This document shows, one piece after another, positions 28,041-36,170 of a stretch of 38,940 bases of DNA (position 1 is its first letter; every line of letters begins with the position of its first letter). Location of the stretch: the IMG/VR virus record IMGVR_UViG_3300036828_000804, positions 1 to 38,940 of that record; one strand, given 5' to 3'. The position numbers were made by a program, and so were the translations under genes. The notes under the pieces are model-generated. The model ran no database searches, was not told where the DNA came from, and was given only the letters and a program-made list of their open reading frames with translations. Source of the DNA: a virus.

Positions 28041-28399
28041 TGGCGATCCACAGGCATTACCCCGTATTCGCCGGAGAGCGGCGTGTCCAGGTGGGGATGC
28101 GCCCGTTCCTCAATTCTGAGCTGACGTCCGACGACGGCCTCATTGATTTCGTCGCGGTGGATCAGGCGCTGCGCGGGCGCCGGGTGGAGCTCAACAAGTA
28201 CGAGATGGACGAGGTCTGCCGGGCCCTGAACGAATTGAGCATCAAATACGACGGCAAGGTCCACGACGAGCGGTCGCCGTTCTGCATCCTCAAGAAACTA
28301 CTGGTCGAGGCATACGGACAGGAATTCGAAAGGAAGTATCGGCTGTACCGGGAGAAGAGCACTCTCCGGAGACGGCGCGATGCGGCCATGGCCGGGTAG
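28037..28399 (+). CDS. Hypothetical protein (120 aa)
   Basis: The GTG at 28037 or the adjacent ATG at 28040 may be the start. A helical protein with ELNKYEMDEVCRALNELSIK and a basic C-terminus (REKSTLRRRRDAAMAG). GC at third positions is a little lower than in the neighbours. It is the last gene of the rightward half. Confidence 0.62.
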   Translation: MMAIHRHYPVFAGERRVQVGMRPFLNSELTSDDGLIDFVAVDQALRGRRVELNKYEMDEVCRALNELSIKYDGKVHDERSPFCILKKLLVEAYGQEFERKYRLYREKSTLRRRRDAAMAG

Positions 28400-28409
28400 A
28401 GTAGGACGT

Positions 28410-28437
28410 GAGCCGGACGGTTGCCCCCGTCCGGCTC
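28410..28437. terminator. Bidirectional terminator between convergent operons
   Basis: GAGCCGGACGG (28410-28420) pairs perfectly with CCGTCCGGCTC (28427-28437), loop 6 nt. It separates the rightward replication half from the leftward late genes. Confidence 0.75.
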
Positions 28438-28443
28438 CGTCGT

Positions 28444-28668
28444 TCACAGCTTGCGCGCGTACCCGTGGCTCTCGAGCAGGGCCGCGTCGAGCGGCTCGAG
28501 GCGGACGGAGTCCCCGGGGCTGAGCTCCTCGCCGTCGACCACGACCGACTGCAGCACCTCGTGCGTCGCGTCCTCGGCCTTGGCCTTGGCCTTCGGCTTG
28601 GCCTGCGCTGCCTTCCGGGCAGGCTTGTCAGCCGCGGAATCCGCGGTGTCTTTCCTCGGTGTCGCCAT
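28444..28668 (-). CDS. Lys/Ala-rich small protein (74 aa)
   Basis: GGAGGG precedes the ATG. The N-terminal 33 residues are a Lys/Ala/Pro tract (ARKAAQAKPKAKAKAED); the rest is a small beta-like domain (VLQSVVVDGEELSPGDSV). The basic tail suggests nucleic-acid binding. It is last in the late leftward region. Confidence 0.6.
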   Translation of the reverse strand: MATPRKDTADSAADKPARKAAQAKPKAKAKAEDATHEVLQSVVVDGEELSPGDSVRLEPLDAALLESHGYARKL

Positions 28669-28888
28669 CGTGCCCTCCTGGGGCTGTCACGGGCATACAG
28701 CCGGTCAACGGGTCTGCCCTGGGGTCAACGGGCGCGGGCTTGTCTGCGGGCTTGTCTGCGGGATCCGTAGCGGCCCGGCCGAGCAGCTGCAGCACGCGCG
28801 CCACACTCACCTGCGCCACGCCCTCGGCGGCCAGCGTCTCCAACGCCGCCAAGGTGCGCTCAACCGCCCTGCTGTCCTGCCTGCTCAT
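28628..28888 (-). CDS. Hypothetical protein (86 aa) under the TGATACCGTGGG element
   Basis: An N-terminal helix (VERTLAALETLAAEGVAQVS) leads to a small disordered part with a DKPADKPA repeat. It overlaps the next gene by 41 nt. The start at 28888 is supported by the element TGATACCGTGGG at the same 3-nt distance as before the RHH gene. Confidence 0.5.
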   Translation of the reverse strand: MSRQDSRAVERTLAALETLAAEGVAQVSVARVLQLLGRAATDPADKPADKPAPVDPRADPLTGCMPVTAPGGHDGDTEERHRGFRG

Positions 28889-28891
28889 ACG

Positions 28892-28903
28892 CCCACGGTA
28901 TCA
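28892..28903 (-). promoter_or_regulatory. Start-proximal element TGATACCGTGGG, copy 2
   Basis: Identical over 12 bp to the element at 10707-10718, with the same 3-nt gap to an ATG. It ends just before the stop of the gene upstream. Confidence 0.45.
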
Positions 28904-29233
28904 ACTCGTGGGCAATTTGTAATACGCGGCCCAGTGCGTGAACGACGGATCCGCAGGCTGCTCCATGCCTGGGCAGCCGAGCTGGTGCCAGGCCACTCTG
29001 GCATCCGAGACGAGCTCGACGCCGAGCAGAGACGGCTTGCCGGTCGCCGGATTGAGAGTGATCGGCGCGACACCCAGATCATCGTAGAACCTGCACTGCG
29101 CATGCTGCTGGGTCGTCAGGCTGTTGACGGACCGGGCGAACAGGTAGAACTCCGCGGCGTCGATGATCAGGGCCAGCAGGAGAAGGTACACCAGCCCTCG
29201 CCGTGCTCCGCTGGTCATCGGTCCCAGGCGCAT
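28901..29233 (-). CDS. Membrane-anchored protein (110 aa)
   Basis: The start MRLGPMTSGARRGLVYLLLL gives a positively charged N-terminus and one transmembrane helix (about 13-33); the rest is probably outside, with two Cys. It follows the holin-like gene, so it may be a spanin- or lysis-related protein, though no lipobox is present. Upstream in-frame ATGs are shadow. Confidence 0.6.
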   Translation of the reverse strand: MRLGPMTSGARRGLVYLLLLALIIDAAEFYLFARSVNSLTTQQHAQCRFYDDLGVAPITLNPATGKPSLLGVELVSDARVAWHQLGCPGMEQPADPSFTHWAAYYKLPTS

Positions 29234-29249
29234 GTGTTCCCATATACCC

Positions 29250-29552
29250 CTAAACGGTTTTCTCACCAACGCCAGCCTCCGACGGATGCACGGAGGGCGA
29301 TGAAGAAGGCGCTGGCCCAGGAGGCGCCGATGGCGAACCAGACCCACCCTCGGTACCAGAGGCGTCGAGCAAGATTTCCCGGATCTTCACGTAGGTGGAC
29401 GGGAAGGTGAGGCTGAGACCCGCCCCTATGAGATATGGGTTGGGCTGCTTCGACACGACCTGGCTTCCGATCACCGCCAGTCCCGCTCCCGTGAGAAGGA
29501 TGTCTCTGAGGAGTTCGCGCCAGAGCCGCGCCAGTCGGGTCAGCCATTCCAC
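29250..29552 (-). CDS. Holin-like protein (100 aa)
   Basis: GTG start (MEWLTRLARLWRELLR). Two hydrophobic segments, about residues 17-34 (DILLTGAGLAVIGSQVV) and 38-56, are followed by a Ser/Pro/Gly-rich tail, a layout common among actinobacteriophage holins. Holins form membrane holes that time lysis. The competing ATG frame at 29547 gives a less plausible protein. No endolysin lies beside it. Confidence 0.65.
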   Translation of the reverse strand: MEWLTRLARLWRELLRDILLTGAGLAVIGSQVVSKQPNPYLIGAGLSLTFPSTYVKIREILLDASGTEGGSGSPSAPPGPAPSSSPSVHPSEAGVGEKTV

Positions 29553-29582
29553 TGATGCCTCTCTCTCGTGTCCAGCGTCTGT

Positions 29583-29981
29583 TCAGTACACATGCTGGAC
29601 GCCCACGAAGACCATTGGGATCTCAGGTGCCCCCTGGATCTGGGACCACACGTCGTAATCGTTCCCGGCGGCGAGGGTCACCACTCCGCTAGGGCCTACC
29701 AGGCACTGTGCAACCCACCCCTTGATCGTAGTGCCGTTCAGCCAGCTGGCGGTATACCAGGTAACCGGCTGTGCAGGGGCGTTGGTGTTACCGCTGGAGA
29801 GCGGGAACGCCATCTTGACGGGCAGCGGGCCGACCGTCGGGTCGATGAGCGTACCGGCGAGATCCGACGTCCACAGGACGTTGATCTCCTGCAGGCTGAT
29901 TGCGGCGATCGGGGTGTATCCGGAGAAGCCCATGGGCGATGCCTTCCATCTCGGGCCGAGGGACCGCGCCAGCCACGTCAT
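29583..29981 (-). CDS. Hypothetical virion-region protein (132 aa)
   Basis: A beta-rich protein starting MTWLARSLGPRWKASPMG, with VTWYTASWLNGTTIKGWV and WSQIQGAPEIPMVFVGVQ. Position after the minor tail genes suggests a tail or fibre accessory. The ATG sits 1 nt after the previous stop. Confidence 0.65.
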   Translation of the reverse strand: MTWLARSLGPRWKASPMGFSGYTPIAAISLQEINVLWTSDLAGTLIDPTVGPLPVKMAFPLSSGNTNAPAQPVTWYTASWLNGTTIKGWVAQCLVGPSGVVTLAAGNDYDVWSQIQGAPEIPMVFVGVQHVY

Positions 29982-29982
29982 G

Positions 29983-30309
29983 TCAGCTCAGCGGGCCGAT
30001 GACGGTGCGCTGGCTGGCGCCGAACTTGTACGTGCCCGGCGTGGTGTAGCCAGACGGCGGGCTGACCAGCGCCCCGGTGTTGTAGAGCTGGTAGAGCGCG
30101 CTGGCGTCCGCGAAGGCTCCGAGCAGCGCCGCCGCCGACACGGCGTCGAGGTTGATCGGCGCTGCCTCCAGGTCGGCCGCCGAGTAGGCGGACAGCCACT
30201 GGTGGAAGTCGTCGCAGACCTTCAGAGAATTGCGCAGGGCGACCAGCGCGTTCTGCGCGGTCGCGATGACCTGGGACTCGTTGGTCCCGGCCGGGAATCC
30301 TACAGCCAT
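29983..30309 (-). CDS. Hypothetical tail-region protein (108 aa)
   Basis: AAGGAG lies 7 nt upstream of the ATG. The first half is helical (VIATAQNALVALRNSLKV), the second a short beta region (TTPGTYKFGASQRTVIG). Likely a late structural or assembly protein by context. Confidence 0.65.
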   Translation of the reverse strand: MAVGFPAGTNESQVIATAQNALVALRNSLKVCDDFHQWLSAYSAADLEAAPINLDAVSAAALLGAFADASALYQLYNTGALVSPPSGYTTPGTYKFGASQRTVIGPLS

Positions 30310-30319
30310 GTCAATCTCC

Positions 30320-31666
30320 TTACTGATCGATGAGCAGGGCGGTGATGCCGGTGTTCGGGTGGGCGACTTTATTGTTTACGCTGGCGGTGCTGCAGAAGGC
30401 ACGCAGCTTCGCCACGTACGTGCCCGCAGTGACCCCGGTGATGCGCCAGGTGCGCGCGACGCTGGCAATTGCGCCGTTGAAGTTGCCTTCGAAAATGACC
30501 TGCTGGAGTTGATCGACGCCGTTCCAGTTGAGATACCCGATGAACTCGATCGGCTGTGCTGTGTTCGCGTCCACGAATGTGAAATCGCCGGTGACGATCA
30601 CGGTGGCGTTGGAGCCGGTGACGACGACGGAGACGGTGGCGCCGGTGACGTCGGTCTCGGCGCCGAAGTTAGTCAGGTCCGCGGTCGAGTCCGCGCTGTA
30701 GCTGCGGACCATGCCCAGGGTCCTGCTCCCGGAGTCGGTCCACGTCGGCACGCTGCTCGCCACGGTCAGCCCGCTGTTGCGGGATGCGTTGTAGAGACCG
30801 GCGGCAAGCTGGCCGTCCTGCAGGGACATCCAGTGGTCGTACTGCGTGGCGGGAGCGCTCAGGTAGTTGTACGTCGTCAGCCCGTGGATGAGCGGGATGC
30901 CGTTGGCGTCGGTCTGGTCGGGGGTGATCGCGCTGAAGGCCACGTGCGGGTTGGCGCCCGGGTTGGCCGTCAGGAGATCTATTTCCATGAGCGTGGAGAT
31001 GGCACCCAGGTTCACGTTCGCGGTCAGCGACTCCGGGTCGCTCACCGTGGCCGTGCCGTAGATGGTCATGACCGTGGAGCCCTGGAGGAACTCGGTGAAC
31101 ACCGCGGGCGCGTTCTGCGACGGGGACCAGGAGAAGGTCTGTGTCTCGTTGGGGCCGGGTGTTCCGTAGCCCGCCAGGTTGCCGTGGTTCGTGGTGAGCG
31201 TGGCCAGCCCGCTGATCGACGTGCCGCTCGATGTGTTGGACGTGCCCAGGGTCAGGCCGCCGCCGAGCACGTTGAGTGACAGGGACGTGCTGGTTCCGGT
31301 CGTGCTCTGGCGGACCGGAAGGGACGTCTTGGCGCCGTTGTAGACGGACACGCACACGGTCAGCTCGCTGGCGGTCGGGATGTTCACCGTGACCGAGGAG
31401 AGGTTGTGGCTGACGTTGCAGTACCCGACGAACGCCCCGGACCCGCCGGTGTACTCGGCCAGGTTGCTCGAGTAGCTCCCGGGGTAGCCCCAGCTGTTGC
31501 CGCCGTTGTCCGTGATTGAGCTGACCGGCGTGCTGGACGATCCGCCGGACGGGAACCCCTGGACCAAGACCATCTGCCCCGCCGACGCGCTGATGCTGAG
31601 CGTCATCGAGGATACCGAGCCGGTGGAGACCCGGTTGTTCGTCGATCGGACGAAGGTCACGCCCAT
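30320..31666 (-). CDS. Putative tail fibre or surface protein (448 aa)
   Basis: The start MGVTFVRSTNNRVSTGS follows AAGGGGG. The protein is rich in Ser, Thr, Gly and beta strands, with repeated short strands and no helices of note. The final ~120 residues form a separate jelly-roll-like module (VIVTGDFTFVDANTA onward). A receptor- or surface-binding role is plausible. Sequence upstream of 31666 is shadow. Confidence 0.65.
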   Translation of the reverse strand: MGVTFVRSTNNRVSTGSVSSMTLSISASAGQMVLVQGFPSGGSSSTPVSSITDNGGNSWGYPGSYSSNLAEYTGGSGAFVGYCNVSHNLSSVTVNIPTASELTVCVSVYNGAKTSLPVRQSTTGTSTSLSLNVLGGGLTLGTSNTSSGTSISGLATLTTNHGNLAGYGTPGPNETQTFSWSPSQNAPAVFTEFLQGSTVMTIYGTATVSDPESLTANVNLGAISTLMEIDLLTANPGANPHVAFSAITPDQTDANGIPLIHGLTTYNYLSAPATQYDHWMSLQDGQLAAGLYNASRNSGLTVASSVPTWTDSGSRTLGMVRSYSADSTADLTNFGAETDVTGATVSVVVTGSNATVIVTGDFTFVDANTAQPIEFIGYLNWNGVDQLQQVIFEGNFNGAIASVARTWRITGVTAGTYVAKLRAFCSTASVNNKVAHPNTGITALLIDQ

Positions 31667-31677
31667 GGCAGACCCCC

Positions 31678-32076
31678 TTAGATCTGCACGGTGACGGCTC
31701 CGGCGGACACCGTGAAGGTGTTGCCGTTCGCCACGGCTACCGGCTGGCCGTTCCAGGTGCCGAACCACCAGCGCACAGGTGTACCGGCCGAGTCCCAGAT
31801 CTCGATGCCCACGATGGACCATGATCCGCCGGAGCTGTTGGTCCACGAGATGGTAGACGTCGGGCCTGTCGTCGAGTTCGTGGACGTCGTGCTGAAGGAC
31901 ACGGCCTGCCCACCTGCGGTGTATCCGGTGCCGGTGAGCTCAGTGCCCGCCGTCGCGGCCGTCGGGGCGTTGGTCGTCAGACGGATCTTGGCCGACCCGG
32001 AGAACGCGGTCAGGGTCGCCACTCCGAGTGACGCCTTCAGCAGTGCCGCCGCCTGTGCCGTCGTCAATGCGGTCAT
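31678..32076 (-). CDS. Putative tail protein (132 aa)
   Basis: GGAAAGGAAG precedes the ATG. A short helical N-terminus (LTTAQAAALLKASLGV) is followed by beta strands with ISWTNSSGGSWSIVGIEIWD. Similar small beta proteins accompany minor tail proteins in actinophages; the exact role is unknown. Confidence 0.65.
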   Translation of the reverse strand: MTALTTAQAAALLKASLGVATLTAFSGSAKIRLTTNAPTAATAGTELTGTGYTAGGQAVSFSTTSTNSTTGPTSTISWTNSSGGSWSIVGIEIWDSAGTPVRWWFGTWNGQPVAVANGNTFTVSAGAVTVQI

Positions 32077-32130
32077 CGTGGCCTTCCTTTCCAGCGAGTG
32101 TCAGGGTGATCGGTGGAGCGAAGATCTCGG

Positions 32131-33906
32131 TCATGTGCTGTATCCGATCAGCGCGCCCTGTGAGGGTCGGATAATGATGTCTGCTCCAATGATGGTCCCG
32201 TTGTTGGTGACCGCGATACCCGCCGGGTAGCTGTTGCCGAACTGGTCGATCCCAGCCGTTCCGGCGATGGAGACGAACAGCGTTCCGGACGCCGCCACTC
32301 CGTTGTAGACCAAGATCTGCCCATGTGACCCGGCCACGGTGAGCGTACCCGTGTTGATGTCGAAGGCGTCGATGGCACCGGCCGCGATGAGCCCGGCCAC
32401 GATGGCGTTCGCGGCGATGGTGTTGGACGTCACGGCGCCGGTCTGGATCGCGCCGGGGTACACCGCGCCCGCAGCCAGTTCGGAGGCGCCGACGGACAGG
32501 GCGGCGAGCTGTCCGGATGTGATGGTGTCATCGGCGATCTGGACGGCCGTGACCGCCTCATTGGCCAGGGCTGTTCCGAGGAGCGTGCCGGTGACGATGC
32601 TCGACCCGTCGATGGCCCCGTACCCGGGGGCAACGATGATGCCCTCCGCGTAGACGTTCCCGTACGCGTCCGTGCCCGCCTGGCCCGCCAGGGAGATGAC
32701 CAGGTTGCCGGAGTTGGGCACGCCGTCGTAGACGAAGACCCCGTTGTCGGTGCCCGATGCACCGACCTCGAGCGTGGCGGTGTGCATCGTGGTGCCGTCC
32801 ACGATCCCGGCCACCACGATCCCGGCGGCGACCTGGACGGCTGTGATGGTGCCTGCCTGGATCAGCCCTCCGGGGACCTGCGGGAGGGCGATGACGGCCT
32901 GGCCGTACATGGTGTACGTGCTGACCTCGGCGTCCGTCTGGAACACCGGCCCGGCGCTGTCGACTCCGGAGGATGGCGCGGTGATCACCGCGGTGATCTG
33001 TGTCCAGGTGTTCGGGGTGATCGGGATGTTCTGGGAGACGTTCGTGACCCACACACCGGCGAGCAGGAACGACAGCCCCAGGTCGATCGATGTTCCCGGC
33101 GTGTAGAACAGGCCGCTGACGAGGTACTGCGATCCGAGCAGCACGGGGAACGCTGGCGGCCCCTGCTCCCAGGCGACCCCGCTGCCCGAGGAGTCCGAGA
33201 CGAGTTTCAGCGCGTAGGCGTAGGGGGAGCCCGCCGGTTGGGTGTTGACCACGCTGACGGCTGCGCCCACGCTGCCCCCGGCTGCCCAGCCGGTGCCGTC
33301 CCCACCGGTGAGGTACGGGTTGGCGTTCAGCACGCCGATGTACCCGATCTCGCTCGCGGTGACCGGGCTGATGAGGGTCGCCAGGGGCACGCCGGACGAC
33401 TGGGCGCTGGCCGCGGACTTGACCCCGGACGTGTTCACGGCCAGCAGGACGACGTAGTAGGTGGTGCCCGCGGTCAGCGGCGCCACGGTGGTCTGCCCGG
33501 CCTTCAGCAGGGCTCCGCGCAGCGTGAGCACGCTCGGGGTGAAGCCCGTCGAGGTGGACACGTGCACCTCGACGTCCGCGAAGTCCATCAGCTGGGCCGA
33601 GCCGTCGGAGTATGTGCCGTCCCAGGCGACGGTGAGACCGGACGGCGTGGCCGTCACGGTGGGTGCGGACGGGGACACCGGCGCTGGCCCGCTCTGGTCG
33701 ACGGTGGTGACGGTCCCGTCCGGCTGGAGCCCGATGATCTGGCGGACCGTACCTCCGCTGACCACGGTGAGGAATCCGTTGTCGATGCTCGAGCGGCCGA
33801 GCTGGCTCGTCGTCTGCGACTGCCGGAGCAGCTTGACGTCCTGCTGGGTCTTGGCCACCTGGGCGGCGAGCTGTGCGACGGCCTTGGCCAGGGCGTAGTC
33901 GGTCAT
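32131..33906 (-). CDS. Minor tail / fibre protein with duplicated C-terminal module (591 aa)
   Basis: An N-terminal coiled helix (AKAVAQLAAQVAKTQQDVKL) is followed by a fibronectin-III-like domain (about 80-175), a carbohydrate-binding-like beta sandwich (200-350), then short Ala/Gly/Ile/Thr repeats resembling a beta-helix fibre. A module of about 45-60 residues starting VFVYDGVPNSGNLVISLAG at 388 is repeated at 529 (ILVYNGVAASGTLFVSIAG). The architecture fits a trimeric receptor-binding tail fibre. The start overlaps the previous stop (ATGA). Confidence 0.8.
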   Translation of the reverse strand: MTDYALAKAVAQLAAQVAKTQQDVKLLRQSQTTSQLGRSSIDNGFLTVVSGGTVRQIIGLQPDGTVTTVDQSGPAPVSPSAPTVTATPSGLTVAWDGTYSDGSAQLMDFADVEVHVSTSTGFTPSVLTLRGALLKAGQTTVAPLTAGTTYYVVLLAVNTSGVKSAASAQSSGVPLATLISPVTASEIGYIGVLNANPYLTGGDGTGWAAGGSVGAAVSVVNTQPAGSPYAYALKLVSDSSGSGVAWEQGPPAFPVLLGSQYLVSGLFYTPGTSIDLGLSFLLAGVWVTNVSQNIPITPNTWTQITAVITAPSSGVDSAGPVFQTDAEVSTYTMYGQAVIALPQVPGGLIQAGTITAVQVAAGIVVAGIVDGTTMHTATLEVGASGTDNGVFVYDGVPNSGNLVISLAGQAGTDAYGNVYAEGIIVAPGYGAIDGSSIVTGTLLGTALANEAVTAVQIADDTITSGQLAALSVGASELAAGAVYPGAIQTGAVTSNTIAANAIVAGLIAAGAIDAFDINTGTLTVAGSHGQILVYNGVAASGTLFVSIAGTAGIDQFGNSYPAGIAVTNNGTIIGADIIIRPSQGALIGYST

Positions 33907-35198
33907 GGCGTCACCGTCGTGCCGGACGGGTCGTAGGTGAACGAGTCGCTGCGCGCCAGGGTGAGCGTGCCGGTCCTCGTCGCTGGCTCGTAGGTGAACG
34001 AGGTGATCCGATGCCAGATGGACCGCCCGGCCATCCACCCGTTCATGACCGTGACCAGGATGTCGTCGCCCTGCTGGAAGCTGCCCAGCGGCGCGTTCGG
34101 GTGGTTGAGCCAGGTGCAGCTGGCGATCTGCCCCGCCAGCGGTGCCTGCAGCGAGGTGAGGGCCCGCTGAGCCAGCGAGGTGAGCTGGTTGGCGCCGTTG
34201 ATCCCCGAATTGACGACCGACCCGCACCGCCGCAGGCGGTTCTGGTCCGGAGATCCGAGGTTCACCCGGACGGCGGCCGACCCGGTACCGGCTCCGACTG
34301 CCAGGATCTCATTGGCGTACTTCGTCCCGTCCCGGGACGTGTCGACCAGCTTTGTGATGTTCTCGCCCTCGACGAACCGCAGATCCGACTCTCTGCTGCC
34401 GACCCGCGGGTACCCGAGGATCAGCCGGTGGGAGACGGTGTTCTGCGTCGCGTCGGTCCACGTGTGCGACTCGGTCATGTCGAACGGCGCGCCCTGCGCG
34501 AGGTTGGTCAGCTCCTGGCCGCAGTCGGTGGCGTTGTACCAGGCCAGTACGTGCGGGGCGGAGCCGGTGAGGACCGGAACCCCGGCCGGTACGTTGCCGG
34601 TCTGCGGCAGCGTCTGCACCGTGAACCCGTTGGCCTTCCGGCGCGCCACCGTGTTCAGAGAATTGATCTTAGCCAGGGTCAGGTTGGCGGTCGCGGCCAT
34701 CTGGGCCAGCGTCTGGTTGCCCGGCGCCACGACGTACGCGTCCGCTCCGACCACCGTGGTGCTCTTCGTGGCGTCCACGGTGAGCCCGAGATTCCCGTTG
34801 GGCTGCGACTGCAGGTATGACCAGAGGTATCGGACGACGTCCAGCGGATCGACGGTGCTCTGAGAGTAGTCGGCGCCGGTGTACATGTTGCCGTTCGCGT
34901 ACCCGCGGAACCCGATGGCGCTAAGGGCCCACCCCGGGCCGGTGAACTCGGAGTCGACCAGGATCCCACCCCAGCGGATGACCCCCGACTCGACGGCGTA
35001 GATCGCGGTGGACCACTCGTTGAACAACGGTGATCCGTCGGCGGCGATCCGGTCCCTGTCCATGGGTGTGATCGTGCCCTGGAACTGGTCGGTGGCCAGG
35101 TCCCAGGTCATCGAGACGGACGACATCTGCGCACCGACCCGGTCCAGCCAGGTGCCGTCGAGGATGCGCTGGGCGAAGTACTGCCATTGCTCTGCCAT
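33903..35198 (-). CDS. Minor tail / baseplate hub protein (431 aa)
   Basis: A beta-rich N-terminal domain (WDLATDQFQGTITPMDRDR) and later LRRCGSVVNSG and GDDILVTVMNGWMAGRSIWH fit the hub-type minor tail proteins of siphoviruses (Gp27/Tal-like order). A segment YVVAPGNQTLAQMAAT recalls a LysM repeat but lacks the usual core, so I do not call one. The position after the distal tail gene supports the call. Confidence 0.7.
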   Translation of the reverse strand: MAEQWQYFAQRILDGTWLDRVGAQMSSVSMTWDLATDQFQGTITPMDRDRIAADGSPLFNEWSTAIYAVESGVIRWGGILVDSEFTGPGWALSAIGFRGYANGNMYTGADYSQSTVDPLDVVRYLWSYLQSQPNGNLGLTVDATKSTTVVGADAYVVAPGNQTLAQMAATANLTLAKINSLNTVARRKANGFTVQTLPQTGNVPAGVPVLTGSAPHVLAWYNATDCGQELTNLAQGAPFDMTESHTWTDATQNTVSHRLILGYPRVGSRESDLRFVEGENITKLVDTSRDGTKYANEILAVGAGTGSAAVRVNLGSPDQNRLRRCGSVVNSGINGANQLTSLAQRALTSLQAPLAGQIASCTWLNHPNAPLGSFQQGDDILVTVMNGWMAGRSIWHRITSFTYEPATRTGTLTLARSDSFTYDPSGTTVTP

Positions 35199-36170
35199 CT
35201 ACTGCGGAGCCTCGAGGAAGTAGCAGGTCAGGGTCTCCGTGGACGAGGAGTTGATCGTGACCGTGCCCTGGGGGGTGCCTGCCTGGGCGATCCTCGCCTG
35301 CGGCTGGACGGCGATGGTCTGTCCCTGCAGGCTCGAGACGTTCACGGTGTCGCCGACCACGCCCACCGACTGGAAGCCGACGTTGGAACCCACCGCCGGG
35401 TCGCCCATGCCGCCGCTCTGGGACAGGATCGAGGAACCGACCTTCAGCTGGATGACGATGGCGCATCCGTGCGACGCGCCTCCGTTCGAGCTGGCGGCCA
35501 CGGAGAAGACGAAGCGCATCAGGACGGCCCACGTCGGGATGTAGACCGCGGGGAACGAGGGGCCCCAGTTGCGGAACACCGTGTTGCTGTCCGTGCTGGC
35601 GTTCATCGCGTCGGTGGACACCGGGGTGTTGACATAGAGGTCTGTCTGGCGCGTCGGGTTGGCCAGCGCCCGCAGATCGGTGATCATAGCGTTGGTGATC
35701 GCCGACGTGCTGATCGGGATGTCGATCCTCGCCAGGGGGATCCCGGTGGTCCCGGCGGGCACGAGCACCGTGCCACCGGCCACGCCGGAGATGTCGCGCG
35801 AGTAGATCATGTTCTGGGTGGCCGGGTTCCAGGACCACGGCGAGCCGCTGAACGTGGGGTCCTCGACCCTGGCGATGATCAGGTCGGATCGGATGGACCC
35901 GCCGGTGGCGGCCACGGACACGGTGTCGGTGCCGTTGTTGAAGCCGTAGTAGCTGCCCTGCTGGCCGCCGGACAGCTCCTTACCGGCGATCACGCAGGAC
36001 CCACCGGCGATGTTGACGCCAGCGCCGGGCGTCCCGAAGGCCGTGACCTTGAGGTCGGTCGGCGACATGATCCCGGAGTTCTTCATGCTGGCCGCGTACA
36101 GCTGCTGTCGCCACAGCGATGCGTCGAGGGTGTTTCCGTCAACGGCCCAAAGTCCTTGCGTCCAGGTCAC
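35199..36170 (-). CDS. Minor tail protein (323 aa)
   Basis: The start is a GTG at 36170 overlapping the previous stop (GTGA); upstream sequence is shadow. The protein begins TWTQGLWAVDGNTLDASLWR, a pattern found in phage tail proteins with a small N-terminal base, and continues as a beta structure with Gly-rich loops. A tail tip or fibre role is likely. Confidence 0.72.
   Translation of the reverse strand: MTWTQGLWAVDGNTLDASLWRQQLYAASMKNSGIMSPTDLKVTAFGTPGAGVNIAGGSCVIAGKELSGGQQGSYYGFNNGTDTVSVAATGGSIRSDLIIARVEDPTFSGSPWSWNPATQNMIYSRDISGVAGGTVLVPAGTTGIPLARIDIPISTSAITNAMITDLRALANPTRQTDLYVNTPVSTDAMNASTDSNTVFRNWGPSFPAVYIPTWAVLMRFVFSVAASSNGGASHGCAIVIQLKVGSSILSQSGGMGDPAVGSNVGFQSVGVVGDTVNVSSLQGQTIAVQPQARIAQAGTPQGTVTINSSSTETLTCYFLEAPQ

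Noticed and set aside
31940-32134. Minus-strand ORF beginning MTEIFAPPITLTLAG at an ATGA junction with the fibre gene
   Set aside because: The junction is suggestive, but two thirds of it lies in another frame of the gene at 31678-32076 and the sequence there is shadow-like. A short coupled peptide cannot be excluded.
34690-34780. LysM-like sequence YVVAPGNQTLAQMAAT in the hub protein
   Set aside because: Only the first strand and helix resemble LysM; the rest does not follow the domain.
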